Assembly (NCBI GenBank): GCA_017624235.1
Contig: JAGANL010000019.1
Location: 1 to 36,519 of the forward strand
Reading direction: 5' to 3'
DNA: 36,519 nucleotides
Source of the DNA: Lachnospiraceae bacterium
GTDB taxonomy: Bacteria; Bacillota; Clostridia; Lachnospirales; Lachnospiraceae
Shown: one piece after another, positions 1 to 8,342 of the stretch
Layout: each line of letters starts with the position of its first letter
Numbering within the stretch: position 1 is the first letter of the stretch
Position numbers and translations under genes: made by a program
The notes under the pieces: generated by a model
What the model was told of the DNA's origin: nothing
The model's input: the letters and a program-made list of their open reading frames with translations, nothing else
The model's database searches: none

Positions 1-60
1 CTCCGTGAATGGGGGTATCCCACATTCACAGAGTACTATTTGAAAATATGTGAAAACTAA
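1..60 (+). CDS. Group II intron reverse transcriptase/maturase, C-terminal 19 residues (partial)
   Basis: Frame 1 is open from the window edge to a TAA at 58-60 and encodes 19 residues ending in the segment EWGYPTFTEYYLKICEN. A run of aromatic residues followed by YYLK is typical of the last residues of group II intron-encoded LtrA-type proteins. The reading frame stops immediately before intron domain V, which is where an intron-encoded protein in domain IV should end. The rest of the gene is outside the window, so the RT, X and any endonuclease domains cannot be assessed. The call rests mainly on this position; the peptide alone would be too short. Confidence 0.7.
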   Translation, partial: LREWGYPTFTEYYLKICEN

Positions 61-140
61 AGAACCGCCTTGGTACGGAACCGTATGCCAGGTGGTGTGG
101 GAGGTCGGTAGATAAAATAATTATCTACCTCCTACCCGAT
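1..140 (+). mobile_element. Group IIC intron, 3' end (domains IV end, V and VI)
   Basis: Positions 62-99 fold as a domain V: the 5' strand starts GAACCGCC, a GGTACG stem is capped by GAAC, and the 3' strand ends GGTGGTGTG. The sequence closely resembles domain V of bacterial class C introns as I remember the Oceanobacillus iheyensis intron, including the CGC catalytic triad in place of AGC. Positions 100-140 form domain VI, with a 9-bp GGTAGATAA/TTATCTACC stem. The intron ends CCTACCCGAT at 140, with A134 seven bases from the end as a plausible branch-point A. The 3' exon begins at 141. The intron reads toward the 3' end of pepT, which is on the other strand and stops at 174. No pepT terminator is visible in the remaining 33 bases. 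Confidence 0.88.
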
Positions 141-173
141 TCATGGGAAATGCAATACTGCAAGTGATAGTTC

Positions 174-1406
174 CTATTCTGCAAAGGAGACTGCCAGCTT
201 CACCAATATTTCCACAATCGTTTCCATGGACTGCACACAACAGTATTCGTAGCGTCCGTGATAATTGTGGCCGCCGGTACAGAGATTCGGACAGGGAAGC
301 CCCATAAAGGAAAGTCTGGCTCCGTCCGTACCGCCGCGAATCGGCTGAATGATCGGAGTGACACCGCAGTCCTTCATGGCTTTTTTCGCATGGTCGATTA
401 AGAACATGTGCGGTGTGATTTTTTCTTTCATGTTGTAGTAGGAATCTTTGATTTCGGCGATGAAGGTACCTGCTCCGTACTTTTCATTCAGGCGACTGCA
501 GATGGTCTCAAACAGCTCCTTTTTTGCTTCAAATTTGGAACGGTCATGATCCCGGATGATATATTCTGCAATGGTCTGTTCCACATTGCCCCGGATGCTG
601 TCCAGATGTAAGAAGCCTTCGTATTTTTCCGTGTACTGGGGCATTTCCTTTTGGGGAAGCATGGACTGGAATTCCTGCAGAAGGAGAATGGAATTGAGCA
701 TCTTGCCCTTTGCATCTCCAGGATGTACGCTGCGTCCGTTGACGGTTAGTATAGCTCCGGCTGCATTAAAGTTTTCATATTCCAGTTCACCGATTGGGCC
801 GCCGTCTACCGTATAGGCATAGTCAGCGCCGAAATGCTCGATATCAAAGGCATCTACGCCACAGCCCACTTCTTCGTCCGGTGTAAAGGCGATGCAGATT
901 TTACCGTGACGCAGCTCAGGGTGTGTCAGCAGATATTCTGCCATGGTCATGATTTCTGCCACACCGGCTTTGTCGTCTGCTCCCAAAAGGGTCGTTCCGT
1001 CTGTGGTAATCAGATCCTGCCCGATATAGTGCAGAAGCTCCGGGAAATCTTTGGGGCTGAGTACGATATGTTCTTCCTTTGAGAGAAGAATATCGCCTCC
1101 GTCATAGTGCTTGACAAGCTGAGGAGAGACGCCTTTTCCACTGACTGCCGGAGAGGTATCCATGTGGGCAATAAATCCGATGGAGGGTACCGAAGCAGGA
1201 ACGCCTTCCGTAGCCGGGAGCTCTGCATAGACATAGCAGTTCTTTTCATCCAGCCGGACGGAAGAGGCACCAAGCTCTTTGAGCTGCGCGGCCAAAAGTC
1301 TGGCCAGATCAAACTGCTTCTGGGTACTTGGACAGGACACAGAGTCTTCGGAAGACTGGGTATCTATTTGTACATATTGATAAAATCGTTCCAGTAAGGT
1401 TGACAT
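174..1406 (-). CDS. pepT: Peptidase T (tripeptide aminopeptidase)
   Basis: The 410-residue protein has the normal length for PepT, a cytoplasmic di-zinc M20B exopeptidase that removes N-terminal residues from tripeptides. Visible metal and catalytic elements are FIAHMDTSP (His81, Asp83), [10 protein letters not shown] (bridging Asp144), TPDEEVG (Glu178/Glu179) and TVDGG (Asp201). The C-terminal GGTDGARLS and TGGHNYHG segments supply the last ligand His. The start is preceded on the minus strand by AAAGGAG. The gene lies 31 bases downstream of asnA on the same strand with no terminator between them, so the two are probably cotranscribed. The group IIC intron ends 33 bases beyond its stop codon. 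Confidence 0.97.
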   Translation of the reverse strand: MSTLLERFYQYVQIDTQSSEDSVSCPSTQKQFDLARLLAAQLKELGASSVRLDEKNCYVYAELPATEGVPASVPSIGFIAHMDTSPAVSGKGVSPQLVKHYDGGDILLSKEEHIVLSPKDFPELLHYIGQDLITTDGTTLLGADDKAGVAEIMTMAEYLLTHPELRHGKICIAFTPDEEVGCGVDAFDIEHFGADYAYTVDGGPIGELEYENFNAAGAILTVNGRSVHPGDAKGKMLNSILLLQEFQSMLPQKEMPQYTEKYEGFLHLDSIRGNVEQTIAEYIIRDHDRSKFEAKKELFETICSRLNEKYGAGTFIAEIKDSYYNMKEKITPHMFLIDHAKKAMKDCGVTPIIQPIRGGTDGARLSFMGLPCPNLCTGGHNYHGRYEYCCVQSMETIVEILVKLAVSFAE

Positions 1407-1437
1407 AATTTAAACTTCTCCTTTGAAGTAGCCGGGT

Positions 1438-2448
1438 TTAGAGCAGGTGTATGCCGTTTGATTCTGCCTTTTCTACCACATCCTCAGGCCAAAGCGAGCA
1501 CTGTACTTCACCGATGTGGGCTTTGCGCAGGAAGAACATACAGATGCGGGACTGACCGATGCCGCCGCCGATGGTATAGGGCAGCTTTTCTTCTAGAATG
1601 GCTTTCTGGAACGGCAGTTCGGCGCGCTCCGGGCATCCTGCTTTTTCTAATTGTGACAGCAGTGCGGTACGGTCAACGCGGATTCCCATGGAGGACAGCT
1701 CCAGAGAGCAGTCCAGTACAGGATAATAAACGACGATATCTGCATTGAGTGTCCAGTCATCATAGTCCGGGGCACGGCCGTCATGGCGTTCGCCGGATTC
1801 CAGAACGTCACCGATCTGCAGTATGCAGACAGCGCCCTTTGCCTTTGCAATATAGTATTCCCGCTCCTTTGGAGAGTAATCCGGGAACATATTTTCCAGT
1901 TCCTGCGTGGTGACAAAGAAAATGTCATGCGGCAGGATTTCCTCTATGTAATCATAACGGATAGCCATATATTTTTCGGTCTTGCGAAGTACCTTGTATA
2001 CCGATTTTACGGTTTCCTTCAGCGTATCCAGATTGCGTTCGTTTTTGGAAATGATTTTTTCCCAGTCCCACTGATCTACAAAGATGGAATGGATGTTGTC
2101 GGTATCCTCATCGCGGCGGATGGCATTCATATCGGTATAAAGCCCCTCGCCTTCAGCAAATCCATATTTTTTCAGTGCATAGCGTTTCCATTTCGCAAGG
2201 GAATGGACAATTTCCGCTTCTGCATCTCCCTGCTCCCGGATACCGAAGGATACCGGACGTTCCACCCCGTTCAGATTGTCGTTTAAGCCCGAAGCGGGAT
2301 CTACAAAAAGAGGGGCAGATACACGCAGAAGGTTCAAACGCTCTGCCAGAAGATTCTGGAAGAAATCCTTGACAGTTTTAATGCCGATTTGTGTATCGTG
2401 AAGATTCAAATGGGATTCATAACCGTTTGGTATTTTTATCTCACTCAT
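1438..2448 (-). CDS. asnA: Aspartate--ammonia ligase (AsnA)
   Basis: This AsnA-type asparagine synthetase uses ammonia and ATP to convert aspartate to asparagine in the cytoplasm. The family is related to class II aminoacyl-tRNA synthetases. The 336-residue length and segments such as FGIREQGDAEAEIVHSLAKWKR-like core text, DQWDWEK and the C-terminal GGGIGQSRICMFFL fit the family. The frame stays open upstream to 2484, but the ATG at 2448 (protein starting MSEIKIPNGY) matches the usual AsnA start and has AGGAG about ten bases before it. It is followed by pepT at a 31-base gap. Foldback element A lies about 105 bases upstream of the start codon. I saw no T-box leader in front of it. Confidence 0.96.
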   Translation of the reverse strand: MSEIKIPNGYESHLNLHDTQIGIKTVKDFFQNLLAERLNLLRVSAPLFVDPASGLNDNLNGVERPVSFGIREQGDAEAEIVHSLAKWKRYALKKYGFAEGEGLYTDMNAIRRDEDTDNIHSIFVDQWDWEKIISKNERNLDTLKETVKSVYKVLRKTEKYMAIRYDYIEEILPHDIFFVTTQELENMFPDYSPKEREYYIAKAKGAVCILQIGDVLESGERHDGRAPDYDDWTLNADIVVYYPVLDCSLELSSMGIRVDRTALLSQLEKAGCPERAELPFQKAILEEKLPYTIGGGIGQSRICMFFLRKAHIGEVQCSLWPEDVVEKAESNGIHLL

Positions 2449-2512
2449 TGCTTTATTACTCCTATCTGGTTCATTTTCTACCATATACTATTTAAACGCT
2501 TTTCAGGTAAAT

Positions 2513-2540
2513 TTGCAAGCAGTAAATCTAAAGTTATAGG
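2513..2540 (+). promoter_or_regulatory. Possible promoter reading into foldback element A
   Basis: TTGCAA (2513-2518), a 16-base spacer and TATAGG (2535-2540) resemble a weak sigma-A promoter. A start near 2547 would place foldback element A almost exactly at the 5' end of the transcript. Both hexamers are imperfect, and the region is also the 5' flank of asnA on the other strand. No equally good match was found upstream of copy B, so this is only suggestive. Confidence 0.25.
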
Positions 2541-2553
2541 GTATCGGTGGCAG

Positions 2554-2834
2554 TTCTGCCCACACCAGTCTCCGCCCACCCCAGCCCTGTTGCACGGAAA
2601 ACATTTCGGGACATACAGCAGGACTGTGCGTTTTCTTAATGGAGCATTCAATACCCAGGGGAAAATCGGCACGGATGCCGATTTTAAGCGTCATGTGCAC
2701 GGATGCACATTGACGCTGCCCCGAACTGCTTTCCATTCTTTCATGCTCCATTTAGAAAACTCCAGTCCGAATGTCGTCCCGAAATGTTTTCCGTGCAACA
2801 GGGCTGGGGCGGGCGGAGACTGGTGTGGGCGGAA
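2554..2834 (+). repeat. Foldback element, copy A: long palindromic structured repeat with two GGA-loop hairpins
   Basis: The arms 2554-2612 and 2776-2834 are complementary over 59 positions, with one T-G wobble and one A-C mismatch. The inner arms (about 2613-2647 and 2743-2775) still pair, but with conserved internal mismatches. The 95-base centre holds a perfect 10-bp hairpin at 2662-2685 with loop CGGA (2672-2675) and a 13-bp hairpin with a one-base bulge at 2687-2717, also with loop CGGA (2700-2703). GGGG at 2658-2661 and CCCC at 2719-2722 could enclose both. A related copy lies at 9514-9810 in inverse orientation. There is no convincing reading frame, no transposase and no obvious target-site duplication. 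It could be a non-coding RNA or a foldback/MITE-like element; I recognise no named family. Confidence 0.85.
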
Positions 2835-2883
2835 TGGTTAGGTCATCCATATAGACAAACAAAACAAATGTTCGATAAAACTA

Positions 2884-2912
2884 TTGCTTTTCTTTAAGCT
2901 GTGTGGTAATAT
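2884..2912 (+). promoter_or_regulatory. Probable promoter for the radical SAM operon
   Basis: TTGCTT (2884-2889), a 17-base spacer and TAATAT (2907-2912) form a reasonable sigma-A promoter about 50 bases before the radical SAM start codon. It lies just downstream of foldback element A, so the gene need not depend on transcription through the element. Confidence 0.5.
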
Positions 2913-2963
2913 AGAAACGAACGGATGTTCTAGAAAGCGGAGTGAGAAGAAAGGGACGAAACC

Positions 2964-4406
2964 ATGGAATACAGGGTGGAAAAGTGGAACAGCCAGACCA
3001 TGACGACGATGGAGAAGCTGGGAATTTTGGCGGATGCGGCGAAATATGATGTATCCTGTACTTCCAGCGGAGTAGACAGAAAGGGTGACGGCACAGGAAT
3101 CGGAAATACTGCTGCAGGCGGAATCTGTCACAGCTTTTCGGCGGACGGACGCTGCATTTCCTTATTAAAGGTGCTGCTCACCAATGAATGTATTTATGAT
3201 TGCAAATACTGTCTCAATCGCAGATCGAATGATGTGCCCAGAGCGGCCTTCTCACCGGAGGAACTCTGTGAATTGACGATGCAGTTTTATCGGAGAAATT
3301 ACATTGAAGGACTTTTCTTAAGTTCGGGGATTCTGGGAAGTCCGGATCTGACGATGGAGATGCTCTACCGCACAGTGCTCCTGCTCCGGACAAGACATCG
3401 TTTTCAGGGGTATATTCATGTCAAGGCCATACCGGGAGCCAGTAAAGAACTGGTTTACCGTACCGGCCTTCTGGCAGACCGTATGAGCGTGAATCTGGAG
3501 CTGCCGACGGCAGAAGGCCTGAAGCGGCTCGCACCGAATAAACCCCGTAAGAATATTCTGACCCCGATGCGTCTCATTCAGAACGGAATCACGGAAAATC
3601 AAAATGAAATTGTGCGTTACCGGAATGCGCCCCGCTTTGTACCAGCGGGGCAGAGCACGCAGATGATTATCGGAGCGACTCCTGAAACAGATTATCAGAT
3701 TATGACGGTTGCAGAGAAGCTGTATCAGAATTTTGGCCTAAAGAGAGTTTTTTACTCCGCATTTATACAGGTCAATGAAGATAAGGAGCTGCCGGCACTG
3801 CCGGGAGGACCGCCTCTTTTGCGGGAACACAGACTCTATCAGGCAGATTTCCTTTTGCGGTTTTATGGATTTGAAGCCGGGGAGCTTTTAAGTGAGCAGA
3901 AGCCTAATTTCAATATGCTGTTGGATCCGAAATGCGACTGGGCTTTGCGGCATCTGGAGCTGTTTCCGGTGGAAATCAACCGGGCAGATTATGAGCTGCT
4001 TTTACGGATTCCGGGCATTGGTGTGAAAAGTGCGCAGAGGATTGTAAGAGCGAGGAGAAATGCGAGCCTGACTTTTGAGAATTTGAAGAAAATCGGCGTG
4101 GTTTTAAAGCGTGCACTTTATTTCATTACCTGTAATGGAAGGATGATGTATCCGACGAAACTCGATGAGGATTATATTACAAGAAATTTATTGAATGTGA
4201 AGGAAAAATTGCCTTTTCCTACAGATGGCATGACCTATAGACAGTTGTCTTTGTTTGATGATAAAAACTTTTATGAGGATGCAGAACTGCATAGCTGGAA
4301 GGCCGCGGAGAGGGATGAGGGAAAGGCAGCCGAAGCTGGGAAAAGGCAGCAGCAGACTGTGTTGGAAGGAGTGTGGAGAGATGCCGGAGAAATGCTTGTT
4401 GTGTGA
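2964..4406 (+). CDS. Putative DNA modification/repair radical SAM protein
   Basis: The 480-residue protein has a radical SAM cluster motif, Cys76-x3-Cys80-x2-Cys83 within NECIYDCKYCLNRR, that would bind a 4Fe-4S cluster and cleave S-adenosylmethionine. Near residues 350-370 a helix-hairpin-helix motif (LLRIPGIGVKSAQRIVRARR) suggests DNA binding. This layout, with a DUF4130 gene directly downstream, matches the family annotated as 'putative DNA modification/repair radical SAM protein', which often travels with a uracil-DNA glycosylase-like partner. The reaction and substrate are not known to me. Its last 26 bases overlap the next gene, indicating translational coupling. The C-terminal tail after about residue 440 is Lys/Glu/Gln-rich and probably not part of the core fold. 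Confidence 0.88.
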   Translation: MEYRVEKWNSQTMTTMEKLGILADAAKYDVSCTSSGVDRKGDGTGIGNTAAGGICHSFSADGRCISLLKVLLTNECIYDCKYCLNRRSNDVPRAAFSPEELCELTMQFYRRNYIEGLFLSSGILGSPDLTMEMLYRTVLLLRTRHRFQGYIHVKAIPGASKELVYRTGLLADRMSVNLELPTAEGLKRLAPNKPRKNILTPMRLIQNGITENQNEIVRYRNAPRFVPAGQSTQMIIGATPETDYQIMTVAEKLYQNFGLKRVFYSAFIQVNEDKELPALPGGPPLLREHRLYQADFLLRFYGFEAGELLSEQKPNFNMLLDPKCDWALRHLELFPVEINRADYELLLRIPGIGVKSAQRIVRARRNASLTFENLKKIGVVLKRALYFITCNGRMMYPTKLDEDYITRNLLNVKEKLPFPTDGMTYRQLSLFDDKNFYEDAELHSWKAAERDEGKAAEAGKRQQQTVLEGVWRDAGEMLVV

Positions 4407-5205
4407 GGATTCTTTGGAGGGTATTTTGACCGGAGTGTACGAAGCCTACCGGTGCCATTTTGTACCGCAGCAAACCCGTCTGCAGTGCGGTGAAGTGGAT
4501 AATTACAGGCTGTTTACGGAATATATATCGATCGAGACAGAAGCAGAAAAGGCAAAAAAGGTGATGAGAACCTTGCGGGAACGTATGGGTGAGGAGACGT
4601 TTCAGGCTATCTGCAGGGCGGCCTCGTCTGCGGACAGCAGAAAGGCAGATGCGATTTATCATACGATTGTAAAGGGACTTTTGAGCAGGAGACCCTCTCA
4701 GATTATGGGAGATCTGGCAGACGATGCCGTGCGGACGGTATTTGAACTGAGCCGGAACGTGCTCAATGAAGCACACCATTTCAAAGAGTTTCTGCGCTTT
4801 GAAGAGCTGGAGAATGGAGTGCTGTTTGCCAGAATAGGGGCTGTGAATGATATCGTGGTTTATCTGGCACCGCATTTTGCAGACCGGCTGCCGGGTGAAA
4901 ATTTTATGATTTATGATGAGAAGCATGAGCTGTTAGTCATACATCCGGCCGGAAAGGAATGGTATGTGCAAAGGCTTTGGCGGGAAAAGGAAAACAGCTG
5001 TGGAGATAGCAGCAGAGATAGAAATGGGGAGCCGTTTATTGCAAGGGAGAGCCTGGTCTATTCGGACAGGGAAAAAGAATATCAGGAACTATTTCGGTAT
5101 TTCTGTCATAAGATAGCAATAGAAAGCCGGAGGAATGAGAGATTACAGCAGCAGATGCTGCCGCTCAGGTTCCAATCTTACATGCCGGAATTTCAACAAA
5201 AGTGA
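4381..5205 (+). CDS. DUF4130 DNA metabolism protein (radical SAM partner)
   Basis: The 274-residue protein belongs, by sequence pattern and linkage, to the TIGR03915/DUF4130 group annotated as probable DNA metabolism proteins, some of which are fused to uracil-DNA glycosylase domains. Typical segments are DSLEGILTGVYEAY at the N-terminus, the central HTIVKGLL and NEAHHFKEFLRFEEL, and LAPHFADRLPGENFMIYDEKH-like text. No glycosylase domain is attached here. The frame is open from 4255, but the ATG at 4381 yields the standard N-terminus and overlaps the radical SAM gene by 26 bases. The pair therefore probably acts as one unit in an undefined DNA repair or base-modification step. Confidence 0.85.
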   Translation: MPEKCLLCEDSLEGILTGVYEAYRCHFVPQQTRLQCGEVDNYRLFTEYISIETEAEKAKKVMRTLRERMGEETFQAICRAASSADSRKADAIYHTIVKGLLSRRPSQIMGDLADDAVRTVFELSRNVLNEAHHFKEFLRFEELENGVLFARIGAVNDIVVYLAPHFADRLPGENFMIYDEKHELLVIHPAGKEWYVQRLWREKENSCGDSSRDRNGEPFIARESLVYSDREKEYQELFRYFCHKIAIESRRNERLQQQMLPLRFQSYMPEFQQK

Positions 5206-5351
5206 TAAAAAGCATAAGAATATCATTTATAGGATAAAAGTACGATGTGCATTCTGAACAAATTTGAGAGGTGGATAGGGGAAGATTTGTTAAAAAAAAT
5301 GATTACGCCAAAAAGAGTCAAAAACATGCAGGATTGTACAGATTAAAGTAC

Positions 5352-5379
5352 TTTACATTTAAGTGAATTTGCGTATAAT
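5352..5379 (+). promoter_or_regulatory. Promoter of the HPr-like gene
   Basis: TTTACA (5352-5357), a 16-base spacer and a consensus TATAAT (5374-5379) precede the HPr-like start by about 75 bases. The 250-base gap before it (5206-5455) is AT-rich and I see no terminator for the upstream operon. Confidence 0.7.
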
Positions 5380-5455
5380 ACGATAATAAGTAGTAAGATA
5401 CTGTAAAAAATTGGTATTTATATGCCGTGTATGGCGAGTAGAAAGGATGATTTTT

Positions 5456-5683
5456 ATGGTACAGCGTAAAATTATGCTCAGACCAGAAGATGTCAAGGAA
5501 TTTGTATCAGTTGCTGCAAAGTGTGATTTTGATATTGATATTTTTTATAACAGATATATTGTAGATGCAAAATCAATTCTGGGTGTATATGGTCTGGATC
5601 TGACGAAGGTATTGACGGTCAGATATAATGGTTATAATGCAGAGTTGGAAAGCTATCTTGCAAGTCTGGCAGTTGCGTGCTGA
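5456..5683 (+). CDS. HPr-like protein lacking the phosphocarrier histidine
   Basis: The 75-residue protein aligns by eye with HPr of the phosphotransferase system. VDAKSILGV matches the conserved segment around the regulatory serine of Firmicute HPr. The HARP motif carrying the phosphorylated His15 is absent: the equivalent stretch reads LRPEDVKEFVSVA. It cannot act as a normal PTS phosphocarrier. A Crh-like regulatory role or an unrelated function are both possible. The frame is open from 5411, but ATG 5456 has AGAAAGGATG upstream at a good distance. It is monocistronic, with its own promoter and terminator, and sits in a DNA-repair neighbourhood. Confidence 0.75.
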   Translation: MVQRKIMLRPEDVKEFVSVAAKCDFDIDIFYNRYIVDAKSILGVYGLDLTKVLTVRYNGYNAELESYLASLAVAC

Positions 5684-5756
5684 TCAGACCAGTATTCTTT
5701 TTCTATGCACATCGGGCTCTTGTTCAGAGCACATTGATCGTACAGGACAAAATTGA

Positions 5757-5804
5757 CTCCCTGCTGTTGATAGAGTAAACTATCCGTAGCAGGGAGTTTT
5801 CTTT
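5757..5804 (+). terminator. Rho-independent terminator after the HPr-like gene
   Basis: CTCCCTGCT (5757-5765) pairs with AGCAGGGAG (5788-5796) and is followed by TTTTCTTTT. The loop is large (22 bases) and partly self-pairing through GATAGAGT/ACTATC-like bases. Confidence 0.8.
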
Positions 5805-5924
5805 TCCCAGGGACTTCCGCCCAATCTTCCATGATACAAAAACGCTCCGCGTGGATGAGCAGCCTGCAGGCGGGCCGTTTGTTTCTGGAAGAAAAGTCGG
5901 GAAAGGCAGAAAGGAGAGGCAGGA

Positions 5925-8291
5925 ATGGAAATCAGGATATCGGTACGGAATCTGGTGGAGTTTATCCTGCGCAGCGGAGATATAGATAACCGAAAAGGAA
6001 CTGCCCCGGATAGTGCAATGGCGGAAGGCAGCAGAATACATCGCATGATCCAGAAGCGGATGGACAGCAGCTATCAGGCAGAGGTTCCGCTTTCCTTTCG
6101 GTATACGACCGGACGTTATGACATTGTGGTGGATGGACGGGCTGATGGCATTATTCACGATGAGAATGGAATCACAGTGGATGAAATCAAGGGAACCTAC
6201 CGGGATCTGGAGAAAATGAAGGCGCCGGTTCCGGTACATCTGGCACAGGCAAAGTGCTATGCTTTTTTTTATTGGTACAAGCAGGAGGAAAAACCGGAGC
6301 AGATGCGTGTCCGTATGACCTACTGTCATCTGGATACGGAGGAGTTGAAATATTTTTATGAGGAATACGGAGGAGAGGAGCTGGAGGACTGGTTTCTTGC
6401 CGTAATCAGGCAGTATCAGAAGTGGTCGGACTTTGAATATGAATGGAGAGAAAAACGAAAGCAGTCGATTCAAAACCTTGCGTTCCCCTTTCCGTACCGG
6501 GAGGGACAGAAGGAACTGGCTTCTTATGTCTATCAGACGATTTATCATAAAAAAAAGCTGTTTATTGAAGCGCCTACCGGTGTCGGCAAAACGATAACAA
6601 CTGTTTTTCCTGCAATTCAGGCAGTCGGACGGGGAATGGGAGATAAGATTTTCTATTTGACGGCGAAAACGATTACCAGAACGGTTGCGGCGGATACGTT
6701 TGCACTGCTTCGGGAGAAGGGGCTTCTCTTAAAAAGTGTTCTGTTGACTGCAAAGGAAAAAATCTGCTTTTTGGAGGAGCCGGAGTGCAATCCGGAAAAG
6801 TGTCCCTATGCAAAAGGTCATTTTGATCGTATCAATGATGCGGTTTATGATCTGTTGACTCACTCGGACAATTTTGACAGAGCTGGGATAGAAGGCTGCG
6901 CAGAAAAGCATCAGGTATGCCCGTTTGAACTGGGATTGGATATGAGCTTGTTTTCGGATGCTGTGATCTGTGATTACAATTATGTCTTTGATCCGCATGT
7001 GTATTTGAGAAGATTCTTTGCGGAAGGAGTGAAAGGGGATTATCTTTTCTTAATTGATGAGGCACACAATCTGGTAGAGCGGGGTAGGGAAATGTACAGT
7101 GCCTCCTTGAAAAAGGAAGATTTTCTTTCCATGAAAAAGAAGGTACGGGAAGCGGACCGCAAGCTGGAACGTCAGTTGGAAAAGTGCAATAAGGAATTGC
7201 TGGCTCTGAAACGGGAGTGCGAGACTTATCGGGTGGTGGAGTTTATTTCTCCTTTTGTGATTGCTCTGAACCGTGTTCATGCGACTATGGAGGCCTTTCT
7301 GGAAAATCATGAGGATGGAGAACTCAGACAGGCAGTGTTGGAATTTTACTTCCAAATTTCGCACTTTCTGGACATTTATGAAAGAGTCGATGACAATTAT
7401 GTCACTTATACACAGATGCTGCCGGAAGGGGAATTTATGCTGAAGCTGTTTTGCGTGAATCCGCGGATCAATTTGCAGGAATGTATGGGTCGGGGCAGGA
7501 GCACGATTCTGTTTTCAGCGACCTTCCTGCCGATTCAGTATTACAAGAATCTGTTGGGCGGTGAAGCAGAGGACTATGAGGTTTATGCCAAATCGGTCTT
7601 TGACAATAAAAAACGCATGTTATTGATAGGGTGCGATGTCACAAGCAAGTATTCCCGAAGGAGCAATGAGGAATATTATAATATAGCGGCATATCTTCAC
7701 GAAATCATAAAGAACCGGCACGGAAACTATATGGTATTTTTTCCATCACACCTGTTTTTAAAAGAAGTGCTTTCCAGATATGAGGAGAAATTTCAGGGAG
7801 CAGAGGTGGAGTGTATCGTACAGGGGGAGAGAATGACGGAAAAGGAGAGGGAGGAGTTCCTGCAAAGATTTGCGAAGGGGGCAGGTCAGGAGGATACCAT
7901 GGAACAGACTCTGGTTGGCTTTTGTGTACTGGGGGGAATCTTCAGCGAGGGAATCGATTTGAAAAATGACAGTTTGATTGGAGCAATCGTAGTTGGAACC
8001 GGGATTCCGCAGGTATGCGAGGAGAGAGAAATCCTGAAGGAATATTTTGATGCCAATGGGAGAAACGGTTTTGATTATGCGTATCGGTATCCGGGAATGA
8101 ACAAGGTATTGCAGGCGGCCGGTCGGGTCATTCGTACGGCAGAGGATGTGGGTATTATCGCATTGTTAGATGATCGTTTCCTGCAAAGAAGCTATCAGCA
8201 GCTCTTTCCAAGAGAGTGGGAGCAGTATGAGGTCGTGGAACGGGAGCAGGCGGCACATAGAGTAGAGAGGTTCTGGGATGAATGGCTGTAG
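5925..8291 (+). CDS. XPD/DinG-type Fe-S helicase with N-terminal PD-(D/E)XK nuclease domain
   Basis: This 788-residue fusion has two parts. Residues 1-130 resemble a RecB/Cas4-type nuclease: His39 in GSRIH, Asp74 in GRADG, Glu87-x-Lys89 in DEIKG and the Q108xxxY112 motif. The remainder is a superfamily 2 Rad3/XPD helicase: Walker A APTGVGKT (216-223), five cysteines (281, 288, 293, 325, 332) positioned to hold a 4Fe-4S cluster, DEAH (378-381) and a C-terminal helicase domain with AAGRVIRT. The expected role is 5'-3' DNA unwinding with nuclease processing in repair, in the cytoplasm. AGGAGAGGCAGG lies before the start. It converges with nfo. No Cas genes are nearby, so a CRISPR role is not supported. 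Confidence 0.9.
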   Translation: MEIRISVRNLVEFILRSGDIDNRKGTAPDSAMAEGSRIHRMIQKRMDSSYQAEVPLSFRYTTGRYDIVVDGRADGIIHDENGITVDEIKGTYRDLEKMKAPVPVHLAQAKCYAFFYWYKQEEKPEQMRVRMTYCHLDTEELKYFYEEYGGEELEDWFLAVIRQYQKWSDFEYEWREKRKQSIQNLAFPFPYREGQKELASYVYQTIYHKKKLFIEAPTGVGKTITTVFPAIQAVGRGMGDKIFYLTAKTITRTVAADTFALLREKGLLLKSVLLTAKEKICFLEEPECNPEKCPYAKGHFDRINDAVYDLLTHSDNFDRAGIEGCAEKHQVCPFELGLDMSLFSDAVICDYNYVFDPHVYLRRFFAEGVKGDYLFLIDEAHNLVERGREMYSASLKKEDFLSMKKKVREADRKLERQLEKCNKELLALKRECETYRVVEFISPFVIALNRVHATMEAFLENHEDGELRQAVLEFYFQISHFLDIYERVDDNYVTYTQMLPEGEFMLKLFCVNPRINLQECMGRGRSTILFSATFLPIQYYKNLLGGEAEDYEVYAKSVFDNKKRMLLIGCDVTSKYSRRSNEEYYNIAAYLHEIIKNRHGNYMVFFPSHLFLKEVLSRYEEKFQGAEVECIVQGERMTEKEREEFLQRFAKGAGQEDTMEQTLVGFCVLGGIFSEGIDLKNDSLIGAIVVGTGIPQVCEEREILKEYFDANGRNGFDYAYRYPGMNKVLQAAGRVIRTAEDVGIIALLDDRFLQRSYQQLFPREWEQYEVVEREQAAHRVERFWDEWL

Positions 8292-8298
8292 AAACCGG

Positions 8299-8342
8299 AA
8301 AAATCCGTATGTTGACTTAAGTGGTCAGCATACGGATTTCTG
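8299..8342. terminator. Bidirectional terminator between helicase and nfo
   Basis: AAATCCGTATG (about 8301-8311) pairs with CATACGGATTT (8329-8339), with TTGAC/GTCA extending the stem inside the loop. On the minus strand the stem is followed by a run of five T, which is good for nfo. On the plus strand the tail is weaker (TTTCTGCTT). The hairpin contains the nfo stop codon (8317-8319), so the last nfo codons are part of the terminator. Confidence 0.75.

Noticed and set aside
2554-2834. Foldback elements as insertion sequences or large terminators
   Set aside because: No transposase frame, no clear target duplication and no T-run after the arms; the inner hairpins are conserved between copies in a way that a plain terminator would not need.
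2389-2841. Open reading frames on both strands through foldback element A
   Set aside because: They run through the palindrome, encode no recognisable domain and have poor ribosome binding sites; frames open on both strands are expected in a GC-rich inverted repeat.
4219-4926. 235-codon minus-strand frame opposite the radical SAM/DUF4130 junction
   Set aside because: It has no domain resemblance and lies across two well-supported overlapping genes.
5925-8291. CRISPR-associated role for the Cas4-like domain
   Set aside because: No repeats with regular spacers and no other Cas genes were seen anywhere in the window.
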